64,000 nucleotides of DNA from Halothiobacillus sp. (GCA_023255735.1 JAGDVP010000005.1:27761-91760); one strand, 5' to 3'; counted from the first letter of the stretch, positions 39,160 through 51,265 are shown. Numbers and translations: made by a program. The notes: a model not told the origin generated them from the sequence alone.

Positions 39160-40551
39160 TTAGGCCCAGTAGGGTTTGTAGAACGTATCGTGGGTGAAGT
39201 TTTCAATCCATGATTCTTCATATACGCGGCACAACCTGTAGGCTTCATCGCTGGCATTAAAGGGCAGGAGCGGAGGTTGATCGCCCTCGATGATTTTGCC
39301 GTCTTTTTCACGGAAAAATTCAGTCACAAAAATCGAGAAATTTTTAGGGCCAGCCGCCACATAGCAGGTGTTTTGCATTTCGATGGGTTCAATCACACCA
39401 TTGCCCGCGAGCAGCGATTTAATTTGCAGCGCCACCATTTTCGCTTGATTATTGGCCGAATAGCCAGATTTTGGCATGGGGTCTGCAAGGCTTGAATCGC
39501 CAATGACATGCACGAATGGGTGCATTTTGGACTCAAACGTCGTCGGATCGACCGGACACCAGCCGGAGGCATCGGCTAAGCCTAAATCCAAGGCGATTTT
39601 GCCGGCTTTTAAGGGCGGAATTAGGTTGATTAAATCCGCCTGAAATTTGCCCGCTTCCGCTTCAACGGTCATTGTGTCGGCGTCAACTTTTAATACCCGC
39701 CCCCCTTGATTGCCCGGAATCCACTGCAATTTCGCGGGCTTATCATAGGTTTTTAAGGTGGCCAATTGCTCGGGCGTATATTTGATTTGCGTGAACGGCG
39801 TGAAGTCTTTAGGCACATTCATGCCAAAAAACCGATTCCACAGGTGCACCATGTTGTAGTCGCCGGGGAAGTTATTGTTCACATCTAAAATAGTCACGCT
39901 GGGATTTTTATCGCCGCGCTCCAGCATCCATTGGGTAATGAGCCCGGCACGCTCATAGGGGCCGGGCGGGCAGCGAAACGGCGCGGGCGGCGGCACAATA
40001 ATGACCTTGCCATCGATGGGCAGCTTGTTGACCTGATCGCGCAAGAGCTTTAACTGCGGGCCTGCGTTCCAGGCATGGGGAATTTTGGTGTCGGCAAGTT
40101 CTTCGGTCATGCCCGGCACGGCGCTGTAGTCGAAGGTGATGCCGGGCGAGAGCACCACGCGATCATAATTAAGGGTGGTGCCACCTTGGGTGCGCACTTG
40201 GCGTTTGTCAAAATCAATGCCGGTCACGGTATCGAATACAAACTCAACGCCGTAATAGTTCTTGAGATCATCGTAAGAAATATTTAAGGCAGAATCCGCG
40301 ATGTGATTGACAATCACCTCGCTTGAACCATAGCGGCGCTGATAATCCTTTTCATTTTGCACGAGGGTAACCTGGGTGCCCGGATCATACATGCGCAGGT
40401 ATTTAGCAAAAGTCGCCCCGCCTACGCCACCGCCTACCACCACCACATGCGCTGCAGCAGCACTGGCTTTTTTGGCCGCCATAAGCGGTGTGGCCGCAGC
40501 TGCTGCGGCGCTGGAAATTTTCAGGAATTGACGCCGATTCATCGCGCTCAT
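39160..40551 (-). CDS. fccB: Flavocytochrome c sulfide dehydrogenase flavoprotein subunit
   Basis: Tat-like signal 'MNRRQFLKISSAAAAAATPLMAAKKASA'; FAD motif 'HVVVVGGGVGGATFAKYLRMYDPGTQVTLVQNEKDY'; FCSD C-terminal domain 'MQNTCYVAAGPKNFSIFVTEFF'. Confidence 0.92.
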   Translation of the reverse strand: MSAMNRRQFLKISSAAAAAATPLMAAKKASAAAAHVVVVGGGVGGATFAKYLRMYDPGTQVTLVQNEKDYQRRYGSSEVIVNHIADSALNISYDDLKNYYGVEFVFDTVTGIDFDKRQVRTQGGTTLNYDRVVLSPGITFDYSAVPGMTEELADTKIPHAWNAGPQLKLLRDQVNKLPIDGKVIIVPPPAPFRCPPGPYERAGLITQWMLERGDKNPSVTILDVNNNFPGDYNMVHLWNRFFGMNVPKDFTPFTQIKYTPEQLATLKTYDKPAKLQWIPGNQGGRVLKVDADTMTVEAEAGKFQADLINLIPPLKAGKIALDLGLADASGWCPVDPTTFESKMHPFVHVIGDSSLADPMPKSGYSANNQAKMVALQIKSLLAGNGVIEPIEMQNTCYVAAGPKNFSIFVTEFFREKDGKIIEGDQPPLLPFNASDEAYRLCRVYEESWIENFTHDTFYKPYWA

Positions 40552-40916
40552 AATTTACCTCCTTTGGCAATGGGTGGGTTTTCGGGGAATGAGGCGAAAT
40601 AATTCGCCATCAATTCAATCTCTTTGGCCGATAAATTGCGCGATATTGAGCCCATTACCGTGGATTCGCGCGTGCCATCGGCAAATTTTTCCATGGCGCG
40701 AATAAACTGGGCGCGGGGCAAGCCGGCTAACGGCATTAAAGCATCGCCGCGGGTGTAGCCCTCGGTGCCGTGGCAGCCGGCGCAGGTTTGCGCCAGCATA
40801 ATCGCCGCAGTGGGGCGGGCATCTTGCGATTCATTGGGTGCGGCAAATGCATTGGGCAGGCACAGCATGCCTAATGCCGCAACTAAAATCCTAAGGGTTG
40901 CTCGGTTTGTCATCAA
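40548..40916 (-). CDS. fccA: Cytochrome c subunit of flavocytochrome c sulfide dehydrogenase
   Basis: Single CAGCH heme motif, signal peptide; 4-nt overlap with fccB. Confidence 0.88.
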   Translation of the reverse strand: MMTNRATLRILVAALGMLCLPNAFAAPNESQDARPTAAIMLAQTCAGCHGTEGYTRGDALMPLAGLPRAQFIRAMEKFADGTRESTVMGSISRNLSAKEIELMANYFASFPENPPIAKGGKL

Positions 40917-41135
40917 TTATTGCCTCCGCTCAAGGAATTAAAATGGCTATGGGCACGCGATGCGAGGTAAACGCAGTTGCAGATCACCGTCAGCGCGGCT
41001 CAAATAGCAAGATATAGAAAATATCTATTTAGGTATTATGAATGATGCAAGGTGAATTTGAAAGCTTTGCTATGAATTAGTTTGAGGGCAATCTGCCGCG
41101 CGCTTGCATTGGTTGCTGGAGGCGTGAATCGTCAC

Positions 41136-43178
41136 TTAAACCGCTTTAGGTTTACCCAGCATTGCGCGGATGCTCGCTAAGTGCTCCCGCCCTTGAGCCT
41201 GGGTTACGGCTTTGGGTTGTTCGATGCCTTCGCCTTGCCAAATCAAAAGGTTGGCCGGTATGTCTTCCAGAAACCGGCTGGGCGTGGTGTCTTTCCACTC
41301 ACCATAGCGGCGGCGGCGACGGGTTAGGGTGAAGGTGAGGCTTAGGCGGGCGCGGGTGATGCCGACAAAACACAGGCGGCGCTCTTCATCGAGGCGCTCA
41401 TCATCGATGCAATCGCGGTGGGGCAGAATTTCTTCTTCCATGCCCGCCATAAACACATGGCCAAACTCCAGCCCCTTGGCGGCGTGCAAGGTGAGCAGGG
41501 CGACGGCATTGCTATCTTTTTCGCGGGTTTGTTGATCGAGTATGCCGAGCAAGGTCATGCGCTGGGCTAAGGCGGGTAAGTCCATGATCTCGCCGTTATC
41601 GCTGCTGGCGTCGCTGATTTTGTTGAGCCAGTCGAGCCATTCTTCAACATTTTGCCAGCGCCGATCGGCGGCTTTAGGGGTGGCTTCTTGCTCGCGCAGA
41701 TAGCTTGGGTAATCGATGGCATCGAATACTTGGCGGATGATGTCGATGGCATCGGTATCGCGCATCTCGCGCAGGCCATCGAGCCAGTCGCAAAAGCGGT
41801 TTAAGCGTTCGGTTGCACGGGGTTCAAGTACGGTTTGAATGCCCATGGAGCGCGCGGCAGCATAGAGCGAACTGCGCCGCTCGCGGGCGTAGCCGCCCAA
41901 TTTTTCTATGGTGGTGGGGCCAATTTCTCGGCGCGGGGTATTGATGACGCGCAAAAAAGCGGCATCGTCATCGGGGTTAACGAGGAGTTTTAAGTAGCTC
42001 ATCGCATCTTTGATTTCGGCGCGCTCAAAAAACGATTGTCCGCCCGTGAGACTGTAGGGGATATTGAGCTTGCGCAGCGCTTGTTCGATTAATCGTGCTT
42101 GGTGGTTGCCGCGGTAGAGCACGGCAAAATCGCGGTATTCGGTTTGGGCGCGAAAGTGGCGGTGCAGAATTTCGGTGGCGATGCGCTCGGCTTCTTCCTC
42201 GGCGGTGGCGCATACGATCACGCGATGGGCTTCGCCCGCGCCAATATCGCTCCAAAGTTGTTTGGATTCGGTGGTGGTGTCGTGAGCGATCAGGTGATTG
42301 GCCGCTTGCAGCACGCTGTTGACGGAGCGGTAATTTTGTTCAAGCTTAATGCGCTGCAAGTTGGGGAAATCGAGCGCGAGCCGGTTTAAGTTTTCCGGCC
42401 GCGCCCCGCGCCAGGCGTAGATGGATTGGTGATCGTCGCCCACGGCGGTAAGTGCGCCAAGCTTGCCCACCAGTAAGCGCACCAGTTCATATTGGGTGGT
42501 GTTGGTGTCTTGGTATTCATCCACCAGTAAATATCGCACCCGCGCTTGCCAGCGTTCGCGTACGGCGCTATCCCTTTGTAGGAGCTCAACGGGGCGGCCA
42601 ATTAAATCATCAAAATCGAGCGCATTGCAGGCAGCGAGTTGGCGTTGGTATTGATCAAAGAGTGAGGCCAGCGCCCGCTGTTCGTCATCTTGCGCTTGCT
42701 CGTAACAGGTTTGGGGGGCGATTAGATCATTTTTCCATTGCGAAATTTGCCATTGCGCGGCCTTAGGTTCAATGATGTCTTTGTATTCACTGTGATTAAT
42801 CAATGACTTAAATAAGGATAAGCTATCGTCGGCATCCAGCACGGTAAAGCCTGCGCGCAAACCCAAGGCGGCAAATTCGCGGCGAATAAAATTCAGCCCC
42901 AAGGTGTGAAAAGTTGAGATCGCAAGCCCGCGCCGCTGCTCGGGGGTGAGCCGCTCTGTGGTGCGCGATGCCATTTCTTTGGCGGCTTTATTGGTGAAGG
43001 TAAGCGCAAAAATGCCGCGCGCAGGGATGCCTTTTTTTTCAATGAGATAGACGATTTTTTCGGTAATAACCCGAGTTTTACCCGAGCCCGCGCCCGCTAG
43101 GACGAGTAAAGGACCCTCTAAATATCGCACTGCGGCGGCTTGCTGCGGGTTGAGCCCTGAAAAGGCGGCCTCGTTCAT
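41136..43178 (-). CDS. rep: UvrD/Rep-family DNA helicase, Rep-like
   Basis: 'GLNPQQAAAVRYLEGPLLVLAGAGSGKTRVITEKI...VDEYQDTNTTQYELVRLLVG...TLHAAKGLEFGHVFMAGMEEEILPHR'. Confidence 0.9.
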   Translation of the reverse strand: MNEAAFSGLNPQQAAAVRYLEGPLLVLAGAGSGKTRVITEKIVYLIEKKGIPARGIFALTFTNKAAKEMASRTTERLTPEQRRGLAISTFHTLGLNFIRREFAALGLRAGFTVLDADDSLSLFKSLINHSEYKDIIEPKAAQWQISQWKNDLIAPQTCYEQAQDDEQRALASLFDQYQRQLAACNALDFDDLIGRPVELLQRDSAVRERWQARVRYLLVDEYQDTNTTQYELVRLLVGKLGALTAVGDDHQSIYAWRGARPENLNRLALDFPNLQRIKLEQNYRSVNSVLQAANHLIAHDTTTESKQLWSDIGAGEAHRVIVCATAEEEAERIATEILHRHFRAQTEYRDFAVLYRGNHQARLIEQALRKLNIPYSLTGGQSFFERAEIKDAMSYLKLLVNPDDDAAFLRVINTPRREIGPTTIEKLGGYARERRSSLYAAARSMGIQTVLEPRATERLNRFCDWLDGLREMRDTDAIDIIRQVFDAIDYPSYLREQEATPKAADRRWQNVEEWLDWLNKISDASSDNGEIMDLPALAQRMTLLGILDQQTREKDSNAVALLTLHAAKGLEFGHVFMAGMEEEILPHRDCIDDERLDEERRLCFVGITRARLSLTFTLTRRRRRYGEWKDTTPSRFLEDIPANLLIWQGEGIEQPKAVTQAQGREHLASIRAMLGKPKAV

Positions 43179-44101
43179 GGGGTTTGCTCGGTTGGTTTGT
43201 CGGGCGTTTGGCTTGTGGCTTCCAGCAGAGCGGCGGATAATATCAGGCCGCCCCCCAGCCAAACCCACAGCCCCGGCTGCTCATGGCCAATCCCAATGGC
43301 GGTGAGGCTGGCTATGACAAGCTCAAGCGTCATCAGCACGGCAGAGCGTCCTGAAGGCAAACGCTCAACCGCGTATTGGGTGGCCAGCATGGCACCTAAG
43401 AGCAAGGTGGCGCCATAGGCCACGCTTTGAATGAGGCCATTTAAGGTGATGAGCCCGATCGGTTCTGGGAAAAAAACGAGTGCGCCTAAACCGAACGCCA
43501 CGCCGCCGATTTGCATCACCGAGAGTTTTAAGAGCATGGGCTCGGCCTGCAAGTAGCGAAAAACGACATTGGCGCCCGCCAGCGCAAGCCCGGCAATAAG
43601 GGCAGATCCATCGGCAAGGCTAAAGCCTAGGTTGTCATCAAATCGCAGATCAGGGCCTAAAATCAGCGCGGCACCCATTAAGGCAAAAACCACCGCGATT
43701 AGGCGATACGCGGTAAAGGGCTCGCCCAAAAAAATCCGCCCGAACAACACCCCCCAGGCGGGAATTAAGAAAAACAACAACATTGAGCGCACCACATCGC
43801 CATACACCATGGCCATGGTAAAGCCCACACCCGATACGCCACTTAAAGCCGCCAAAGCCAAAAGCCAGCACCAGGCAAGTGGGGTATGGCCGGGGCGGCG
43901 CAGCCGTTTGAGCAAATTCGGCAAAACCCAAGGCAGCACCATTAAAAACTGGGCGCCATAGGCCAGCACGGAAATGAGTAAGGGGCCTACGCCCAGCCCA
44001 TCAATGGCTTTGAGCCAAATCCAGGTTGTGCCCCACATCGTTGAGCCGAACATGAGCACAAGCACGGGGGGCGGTGCCCAGCGGGTGAGGGGGTGGCTCA
44101 T
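43175..44101 (-). CDS. EamA/DMT-family transporter
   Basis: Ten-TM-like hydrophobicity with duplicated EamA-like halves. Confidence 0.82.
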   Translation of the reverse strand: MSHPLTRWAPPPVLVLMFGSTMWGTTWIWLKAIDGLGVGPLLISVLAYGAQFLMVLPWVLPNLLKRLRRPGHTPLAWCWLLALAALSGVSGVGFTMAMVYGDVVRSMLLFFLIPAWGVLFGRIFLGEPFTAYRLIAVVFALMGAALILGPDLRFDDNLGFSLADGSALIAGLALAGANVVFRYLQAEPMLLKLSVMQIGGVAFGLGALVFFPEPIGLITLNGLIQSVAYGATLLLGAMLATQYAVERLPSGRSAVLMTLELVIASLTAIGIGHEQPGLWVWLGGGLILSAALLEATSQTPDKPTEQTP

Positions 44102-44113
44102 GAGGGCTTGTGC

Positions 44114-47100
44114 TTAACCGACCCAATGCCTGGCATTGCGGAAAAGGCGCAGCCACGGGCCTTCGCTGGCGTTGTGATCGTTAAATTGCCCTTGCGACCA
44201 AGAGTCCGGTTTCCACGAAAACTGGCTGGCACGCCAGACGCGCTCAGGGTGCGGCATGAGGATATTGAAGCGACCATCGGGCGTGCAAAAGCCGGTTTGT
44301 CCCCAAATCGAGCCGTTGGGGTTTTCGGGGTAATGCTCGGTGGCAATGCCTTGGCCGTCCACAAATCGCAGGGTGTTGAAGGCTTCTTCAGAATCCATCG
44401 GGTCGCGGTAGCGCACTTGACCTTCGCCGTGCGCCACAGTGATGGGGAGCACCGAGCCTGCCATGCCGGCAAACAAAATCGAAGGGCTGGGCAGAATTTC
44501 AACTAAGGATAAACGGGCTTCAAACTGCTCGGATACATTGCGCTCAAAACGCGGCCAGTTTTGCGCGCCGGGGATTAAATCATGCAATTGCGCGAGCATT
44601 TGGCAACCGTTGCATACGCCCAGGGCAAAGCTGTCGTTGCGGTTAAAAAATGCGCTAAATGCATCAAATACGCGCGGATTGTAGCGAATGGCATGCGCCC
44701 AGCCGGAACCGGCGCCCAGCACATCGCCAAAAGAGAATCCGCCGCAGGCCACAAGGCCGTGCATATCGGATAAATCAATGCGGCCTTGGATTAAATCACT
44801 CATGTGCACATCAACCGCCGTAAAGCCGGCCGTATCGAAGGCGGCAGCCATTTCCACCTCGCCATTGACGCCTTGCTCGCGCAAAATCGCAACCTTCGGC
44901 CGCACGCCCGTTTGAATTAAGGGGGCTGTGATGTTGTCCCGCACATCAAAGGTGATTTTGCTGGCAGATAAACCGGCATCTTGCGTATCCTGGATGCGTT
45001 CATATTCTTCGGCAGCGCAGGCGGGATGATCGCGCAGGCTCGCCATTAAGAAACTTGTTTTCGACCACACCTGATGCAGCGCACTGCGCGCCGCCGATAA
45101 GAGGGGTTTGCCTTGCCAGCTTAGGCTGATGGTGTCGCCCACGGTGGGGGCGCCCAAATCGTGCAGCGCGGCACGCAAGCCTGCTAGGGCGAATTGGTCG
45201 CGCACAAAGGCAAGATCGGCGGCGCGCACCTGAATAACCGCGCCCACTTCTTCGCTAAATAGGCCGGCGAGCACATCGCCGCCTAGGCTTGCGCAATCCA
45301 CCTCGAACCCACAGCGCCCGGCAAAGGCCATTTCAAGCAAGGTGGTGATAAGCCCGCCATCGCTGCGGTCGTGGTAGGCCACTATATGCCCAAGGCTACT
45401 TAAGAGCTGAATCGTGTTAAACAGGGCTTTGAGTGGCGCGGCGGCAATATCGGGCGGGGTTTGGCCGATGTGGCCATACACTTGCGCTAAGGCCGAGCCG
45501 CCCAAGCGATTTTTGCCAAAGCCTAAATCAATCAGCAGTAGGCGGGAATCGGGCAGGGGTTGCAGTTGCGGGGTGAGCACGCGGTTGATGTCGCTGACGG
45601 GGGCAAAGCCTGTGACAATCAGCGAGACGGGGGAAACCACTTCACGCGCAATGCCCTGCTCGCTCCAGCGGGTTTTCATCGAGAGGGAATCTTTGCCGAC
45701 GGGGATGGCCATATCCAGTGCCGGGCAAAATTCCATGCCGACGGTTTTCACGGTGGCATACAGCGCGGCGTCCTCGCCTTCATGCCCGCAGGCGGCCATC
45801 CAGTTGGCGGATAATTTAATGTCGCTGGTTGAGGCGATGGGCGCGCAAGCTAAGTTGGTAAGCACTTCAGCAATCGCCATGCGCGCAGAGGCGGGCGCAT
45901 CCAGCACGGCGATGGGCGCGCGCTCGCCGAGCGCCATGGCCTCGCCGGTATCATGGTAAAAATCGGTGGCGGTAACGGCGCAATCGGCTACCGGCACTTG
46001 CCAGGGGCCGACCATTTGATCGCGCACCGTTAAGCCGCCTACACTGCGATCCCCAATGGTAATCAGAAAACTTTTATCGGCCACGGTCGGCAGGCTGAGC
46101 ACTCGGTTTAAGGCCTCGTCTAAGCGAAGCGTGTCGGTGGCAAACGCGGCGTACTGCGTGCTTAGGGTGTGCGCCGTGCGCTGCATTTTGGGCGGGTGGC
46201 CAAACAGCGTGTGCATGGGTAAATCAATCGGCAGGTTTTTAAATTTCGGGTCAGCAACTGATAAATGCTCTGCGGCGGTGGCCGTGCCAATCACCGAAAA
46301 CGGCGCGCGTTCGCGCTCGCAGAGTTGAGTAAAGAGCGGCAGGCTTTCGGGGCGAATCGCCAAAACGTAGCGTTCTTGCGATTCATTGCACCAAATGGCA
46401 AGCGGCGACATGCCGGGCTCATCATTGGGAATGGCGCGCAAATTAAACACGCCGCCCAAACCCGCATCGTGCACAAGTTCTGGAAAGGCGTTCGATAAAC
46501 CGCCTGCGCCCACATCATGAATTGACACCAGCGGGTTTTGCTCGCCTAAGGCGATGCAGCGGTCGATCACTTCTTGCGCGCGGCGCTGCATTTCGGGGTT
46601 GGCGCGCTGCACTGAGGCAAAATCGAGCGCGGCGCTCACACTGCCACTGGTCTGGGATGACGCAGCGCCGCCGCCTAAACCAATTTGCATAGCAGGCCCG
46701 CCCAATACGATGAGCAAATCACCGGCGGCAATCGCGTTTTTTTCAACTAAGTGCTCGCGCATGGCGCCTAAGCCGCCGGCCAGCATGATGGGCTTGTGAT
46801 AGCCGCGCACGGCGCTGGCGCTGCCATCGCTGCGGGTGGGCTGCAGCTCAAAGCTTCTAAAATAGCCGGTGAGGGCGGGGCGGCCAAATTCATTATTGAA
46901 GGCGGCGGCGCCAATTGGTCCTTCGAGCATAATATCGAGCGCGGTCACCATGCGATCGGGTTTGCCGGTTGGGGTGAGCGCTTCCCACGGTTGCGCATGG
47001 CCGGGGATGCGCAAATTCGATACTGAGAATCCAGTTAAGCCGGCTTTAGGCTTGCCGCCGCGGCCGGTGGCGCCTTCATCGCGAATCTCGCCGCCGGAAC

Positions 47101-48037
47101 CGGTGGCCGCGCCCGGATCGGGGGAGATGGCGGTGGGATGGTTGTGTGTTTCTACTTTGGCTAAAAAATGAATCGGCTCATCGGTTTGCGTGTATTCACC
47201 GCGGGCCACATCGACGGCAAACCGCGTGCCCGGCCAGCCTTTGATAACGGCAGCATTGTCTTTATAGGCACTCAAGGTGCCTTTGGGGTTGTGGCGATGG
47301 GTGTTGCGAATCATCGCAAACAGCGACATATCGTGCGGCTGGCCATCAATAACCCAATCGGCATTAAAAATTTTGTGACGGCAATGCTCAGAATTAGCTT
47401 GCGCAAACATCATCAGTTCAATATCGGTGGGGTTGCGGTGAAGCTTGCGATACGCGCCGTCTAAATAGCTGATTTCTTCAGCAGACAACGCCAAGCCTAA
47501 CTCATGATTGGCGGCATGCAGTGCGCCATCCCCTTGTTCCAATAAGGGAACAAGCGCCAGCGGCGCCGGCTCGTGGTGGGCAAACAGCGCTTCGCAAGCG
47601 TGCATTTGCTCAAAAACGGTTTCGGTCATGCGGTCATGCAAAAGGGCGGCGGCAGCGGCGCGCCCCGCGCCATCGAGTTGATCTAAGCCTACCAGCGCAT
47701 ATTCAATGCCGCGCTCCACCCGTGCGACCGCCTCGATACCGCAAATGTGCACAATCTCAGTGGCTTTGCTCGACCACGGTGAGCGTGTGCCGGGGCGCGG
47801 GGTAACCAGAATACTCACCGCCGTATCCGGCCAATAATCGATCGGGGTGCCGTAATCAAAGAGATCATCGAGGCGATGAGTTTGATGATCGCTAAGCTGC
47901 GCGCCCTCTTTGAGATCAACAAAATGCACAAAGCGGGCAGACAAGTGCGTGATGCTGGGGGCAACCTCTTGCAGTAATTTGAGCTTTTTAGCGAGTCGGA
48001 AGTCGGAGGCGGCAGCATTGCCGAAAAAAATCTGCAT
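44114..48037 (-). CDS. purL: Phosphoribosylformylglycinamidine synthase
   Basis: Full-length large PurL; '[19 protein letters not shown]', '[33 protein letters not shown]', C-terminal GATase '[15 protein letters not shown]...[14 protein letters not shown]'. Confidence 0.97.
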   Translation of the reverse strand: MQIFFGNAAASDFRLAKKLKLLQEVAPSITHLSARFVHFVDLKEGAQLSDHQTHRLDDLFDYGTPIDYWPDTAVSILVTPRPGTRSPWSSKATEIVHICGIEAVARVERGIEYALVGLDQLDGAGRAAAAALLHDRMTETVFEQMHACEALFAHHEPAPLALVPLLEQGDGALHAANHELGLALSAEEISYLDGAYRKLHRNPTDIELMMFAQANSEHCRHKIFNADWVIDGQPHDMSLFAMIRNTHRHNPKGTLSAYKDNAAVIKGWPGTRFAVDVARGEYTQTDEPIHFLAKVETHNHPTAISPDPGAATGSGGEIRDEGATGRGGKPKAGLTGFSVSNLRIPGHAQPWEALTPTGKPDRMVTALDIMLEGPIGAAAFNNEFGRPALTGYFRSFELQPTRSDGSASAVRGYHKPIMLAGGLGAMREHLVEKNAIAAGDLLIVLGGPAMQIGLGGGAASSQTSGSVSAALDFASVQRANPEMQRRAQEVIDRCIALGEQNPLVSIHDVGAGGLSNAFPELVHDAGLGGVFNLRAIPNDEPGMSPLAIWCNESQERYVLAIRPESLPLFTQLCERERAPFSVIGTATAAEHLSVADPKFKNLPIDLPMHTLFGHPPKMQRTAHTLSTQYAAFATDTLRLDEALNRVLSLPTVADKSFLITIGDRSVGGLTVRDQMVGPWQVPVADCAVTATDFYHDTGEAMALGERAPIAVLDAPASARMAIAEVLTNLACAPIASTSDIKLSANWMAACGHEGEDAALYATVKTVGMEFCPALDMAIPVGKDSLSMKTRWSEQGIAREVVSPVSLIVTGFAPVSDINRVLTPQLQPLPDSRLLLIDLGFGKNRLGGSALAQVYGHIGQTPPDIAAAPLKALFNTIQLLSSLGHIVAYHDRSDGGLITTLLEMAFAGRCGFEVDCASLGGDVLAGLFSEEVGAVIQVRAADLAFVRDQFALAGLRAALHDLGAPTVGDTISLSWQGKPLLSAARSALHQVWSKTSFLMASLRDHPACAAEEYERIQDTQDAGLSASKITFDVRDNITAPLIQTGVRPKVAILREQGVNGEVEMAAAFDTAGFTAVDVHMSDLIQGRIDLSDMHGLVACGGFSFGDVLGAGSGWAHAIRYNPRVFDAFSAFFNRNDSFALGVCNGCQMLAQLHDLIPGAQNWPRFERNVSEQFEARLSLVEILPSPSILFAGMAGSVLPITVAHGEGQVRYRDPMDSEEAFNTLRFVDGQGIATEHYPENPNGSIWGQTGFCTPDGRFNILMPHPERVWRASQFSWKPDSWSQGQFNDHNASEGPWLRLFRNARHWVG

Positions 48038-48118
48038 GGTGGAGATACTCACAGGGCAAGGTAAGGGGTGGTCCGCCCGGCTCGGGTGGCGCGCTGTAAA
48101 AAGAATGCCGGCATTGTA

Positions 48119-49075
48119 TCACCGCCCGAGCGAACTCTTTAAGTTGGCGACTGTATCAATAAAGGCTTGTGCCAGCCGGTTACCTGGTTGTCGCACGGCT
48201 ACAGATTGAGCTGTTGGATTGGTTGAAACCGCCGGGTCGGCATCTCCTGATGCGCGCAAAATGAGCCCCAATGCGCGCTCCGGCGGTGCAATTTCGGGCG
48301 TGTTAACCCGCATTAATTTGGCATTGAGCAAGGTTTCGGGGAGCACGCTCCAGCCAATGCCAGTGCCAACCAACAGCGCAATTGAATCGAGCTGATTAAC
48401 TTCAATGACCGCCAAGGGCGAAACACCCAGAGGCTTAAGCCAGCAATCGATCGATTGGCGGGTGCTGGTGTGTGCGGCGGGTAAAATCGCAGGCAAGGTG
48501 CGCGCCAAATCGAAAATTGTGGGCTGCTTGCCATGGGCGTGCCTTGTGGCGCACATCGGCACAAGGCGTTCACGCCAAATCGGGGTGGCATGCACCTGCG
48601 GGTTAAGTCCGGGGCCAAGTGTGCCATAAGCCAGTCGAACCGTGCCTTGGCTTACCGCGATAATCGCCGCCTCTGAATCCATAAAACGCAAATCGAGCAA
48701 CACGGCCGGGTAGCGCAGGCTGAACTCGGTTAATGCCGCTGGCAGCAGGTGCAGACCCGCGTAATGGCTAAGAGCAATCGGCAGCCGGCCTTTTAGGGGC
48801 GAATTTTCCCGAGCGATCGCGCTGGCAAAGTCCTCCAGCGTTTGGCGAACTGCCCGCGCGGCGGGGAGTAATTCCTCCCCCGCTTCGGTGAGCGAAATTT
48901 GCCGCGAGAGGCGCTCAAATAAAGCCAAGCCCATTTGTTGCTCAAGGAGCGCAATGCGTTTGCTCACCGCCGGTTGCGTAATAAATAATTTGCTGGCGGC
49001 GGCCGAAAATGAGCCCGTTTCGGCCACGGCCAAAAAGGCCAAAATGTTTTGATGATCAAAATGACCGGCAGGCAT
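48119..49075 (-). CDS. LysR-family transcriptional regulator
   Basis: HTH 'NILAFLAVAETGSFSAAASKLFITQPAVSKRIALLEQQMGLALFERLSRQISLTEAGEELL'; divergent from leuC. Confidence 0.93.
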   Translation of the reverse strand: MPAGHFDHQNILAFLAVAETGSFSAAASKLFITQPAVSKRIALLEQQMGLALFERLSRQISLTEAGEELLPAARAVRQTLEDFASAIARENSPLKGRLPIALSHYAGLHLLPAALTEFSLRYPAVLLDLRFMDSEAAIIAVSQGTVRLAYGTLGPGLNPQVHATPIWRERLVPMCATRHAHGKQPTIFDLARTLPAILPAAHTSTRQSIDCWLKPLGVSPLAVIEVNQLDSIALLVGTGIGWSVLPETLLNAKLMRVNTPEIAPPERALGLILRASGDADPAVSTNPTAQSVAVRQPGNRLAQAFIDTVANLKSSLGR

Positions 49076-49190
49076 GATGTATTGATATAACTCGAAGGAA
49101 TAGATTGAATGAATTATTTCTATTTTTGGTTTTAAGTAAAGCGCCCTATGCTGCGCGCGTTGAATCTCAATTTCCCGTTCGGAGGCAGTG

Positions 49191-50606
49191 ATGGCCGGTA
49201 AAACGCTGTTTGATAAAATTTTCGATGCCCACATCGTGCGCGAGCAAGATGATGGCACGGTGCTGTTATACATCGATCGCCACTTGGTGCATGAAGTGAC
49301 CAGCCCGCAAGCGTTTGAAGGCTTACGCATGGCCGGGCGCCAGCCTTGGCGGGCAGGGGCTATGCTGGCGGTACCCGATCACAACGTGCCCACCACCAAT
49401 CGCTTGCGCGGCATTGATGATTTGGTCTCGCGCGAGCAGGTGGAAACACTGGATCGCAACTGCGCCGAATTTGGCGTGCAAGAATTTCACATGAACGATA
49501 AGCGCCAAGGCATTGTGCATGTAATCGGCCCTGAAGAAGGCTTCACCTTGCCCGGCACCACTATTGTGTGTGGCGATTCACACACCTCAACCCACGGCGC
49601 GTTTGGCGCATTGGCGTTCGGCATCGGTACTTCAGAAGTCGAGCATGTGATGGCAACCCAAACCTTGCTGCAAAAGCGCGCTAAAACCATGCAAATTCGG
49701 GTCGATGGCAAATTAGGCGTAGGGGTAACGGCCAAAGATGTGGTGCTGGCCATTATCGGCAAAATTGGCACGGCGGGCGGCACGGGCTATGCCATTGAGT
49801 TTGCGGGGGAGGCCATTGAATCATTATCGATCGAAGGGCGGATGAGCGTGTGCAACATGGCGATTGAAGGCGGTGCGCGCGCGGGCATGATCGCAGTGGA
49901 TGAAAAAACCATCGACTACTTCCGTGGCCGACCATTCGCCCCTCAAGGCGCGCTGTTCGAGCAGGCGGCCGCTGATTGGCGCACGCTCAAATCCGATCCG
50001 GATGCGGTATTCGATAAAATCGTGGTGTTGGATGCCGCCACGATTGAGCCGCAAGTGAGCTGGGGCACCTCGCCTGAGATGGTGGTGCCCATCACCGCCA
50101 AGGTGCCGGATCCGGCGCATGAGCCCGATCCCGTTAAAGCCGATGGCATGCGTAAAGCCTTGGCTTATATGGGCTTAACCGCCAACACGCCAATTGAGCA
50201 AATCGCTATAGATAAAGTGTTTATCGGCTCGTGCACCAATGCGCGCATTGAGGATTTGCGTGCGGCCGCCGCCGTGGTGGGCACGGGTAAAGTGGCTGGC
50301 AATGTGACCTTAGCGATGGTGGTACCGGGTTCTGGCCTTGTGCGTGAACAGGCTGAACTTGAAGGCTTAGATAAAATTTTCATTGCGGCCGGTTTTGAAT
50401 GGCGCGAGCCGGGTTGCTCGATGTGTTTGGCGATGAATGCCGACCGGTTAGCGCCGGGCGAGCGCTGCGCTTCCACCAGTAACCGTAACTTTGAAGGCCG
50501 CCAAGGGCAGGGCGGGCGCACGCATTTGGTGAGCCCGGCTATGGCAGCGGCGGCAGCGATTGCCGGCCATTTTGTTGACGTGCGTCACAGTTCATTTGAG
50601 GGTTAA
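49191..50606 (+). CDS. leuC: 3-isopropylmalate dehydratase large subunit
   Basis: '[45 protein letters not shown]', '[32 protein letters not shown]'. Confidence 0.97.
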   Translation: MAGKTLFDKIFDAHIVREQDDGTVLLYIDRHLVHEVTSPQAFEGLRMAGRQPWRAGAMLAVPDHNVPTTNRLRGIDDLVSREQVETLDRNCAEFGVQEFHMNDKRQGIVHVIGPEEGFTLPGTTIVCGDSHTSTHGAFGALAFGIGTSEVEHVMATQTLLQKRAKTMQIRVDGKLGVGVTAKDVVLAIIGKIGTAGGTGYAIEFAGEAIESLSIEGRMSVCNMAIEGGARAGMIAVDEKTIDYFRGRPFAPQGALFEQAAADWRTLKSDPDAVFDKIVVLDAATIEPQVSWGTSPEMVVPITAKVPDPAHEPDPVKADGMRKALAYMGLTANTPIEQIAIDKVFIGSCTNARIEDLRAAAAVVGTGKVAGNVTLAMVVPGSGLVREQAELEGLDKIFIAAGFEWREPGCSMCLAMNADRLAPGERCASTSNRNFEGRQGQGGRTHLVSPAMAAAAAIAGHFVDVRHSSFEG

Positions 50607-50608
50607 TC

Positions 50609-51265
50609 ATGCAAGCATTCAGCACTTTTACTGGCATTGTGGCACCGCTCGATCGCGCGAATGTCGATACCGACGCCATTATTCCTAAACAGTATTTGAA
50701 ATCGATCAAACGGAGCGGGTTTGGCCCGAATGCCTTTGATGATTGGCGCTATTTAGAACCGGGCGAGCCGGGCATGGATCACAGCCTGCGCACGAAAAAC
50801 CCCGAATTTATTCTGAATCAAGCGCCTTACGATCAGGCCAGCATCTTGCTCGCCCGCAATAATTTTGGTTGCGGCTCCTCGCGCGAGCATGCCGTGTGGG
50901 CGCTGACCGATTTTGGCTTTAAGGTCGTGATTGCCTCTTCTTTTGCAGACATATTCTTTAACAACAGTTTCAAAACCGGCCTTTTGCCCATTGCCTTACC
51001 AGAAGCGGTTGTCGATCAACTGTTTCGCGACGTTGCAGCCGATAAGGGCTATCAGCTCACCGTCGATTTGCCGCATCAAGTGCTCAAAAAACCGAATGGC
51101 GAAACCATTGCATTTGAAGTCGATTCGTTCCGTAAACATTGCTTAATCAATGGATTAGACGATATTGGCTTAACCTTGCAACATGCCGATGATATTCATG
51201 CCTATGAAGCCCGCCGGCGGCAAACGGCACCGTGGCTTTTTTTGGATCAAGCGTCACGCACCTAA
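50609..51265 (+). CDS. leuD: 3-isopropylmalate dehydratase small subunit
   Basis: '[33 protein letters not shown]...[16 protein letters not shown]'. Confidence 0.97.
   Translation: MQAFSTFTGIVAPLDRANVDTDAIIPKQYLKSIKRSGFGPNAFDDWRYLEPGEPGMDHSLRTKNPEFILNQAPYDQASILLARNNFGCGSSREHAVWALTDFGFKVVIASSFADIFFNNSFKTGLLPIALPEAVVDQLFRDVAADKGYQLTVDLPHQVLKKPNGETIAFEVDSFRKHCLINGLDDIGLTLQHADDIHAYEARRRQTAPWLFLDQASRT

Noticed and set aside
45414-45959. 181-aa ORF antisense to purL (and similar small ones across 44093-47805)
   Set aside because: All lie opposite a full-length PurL; low-complexity shadow translations.
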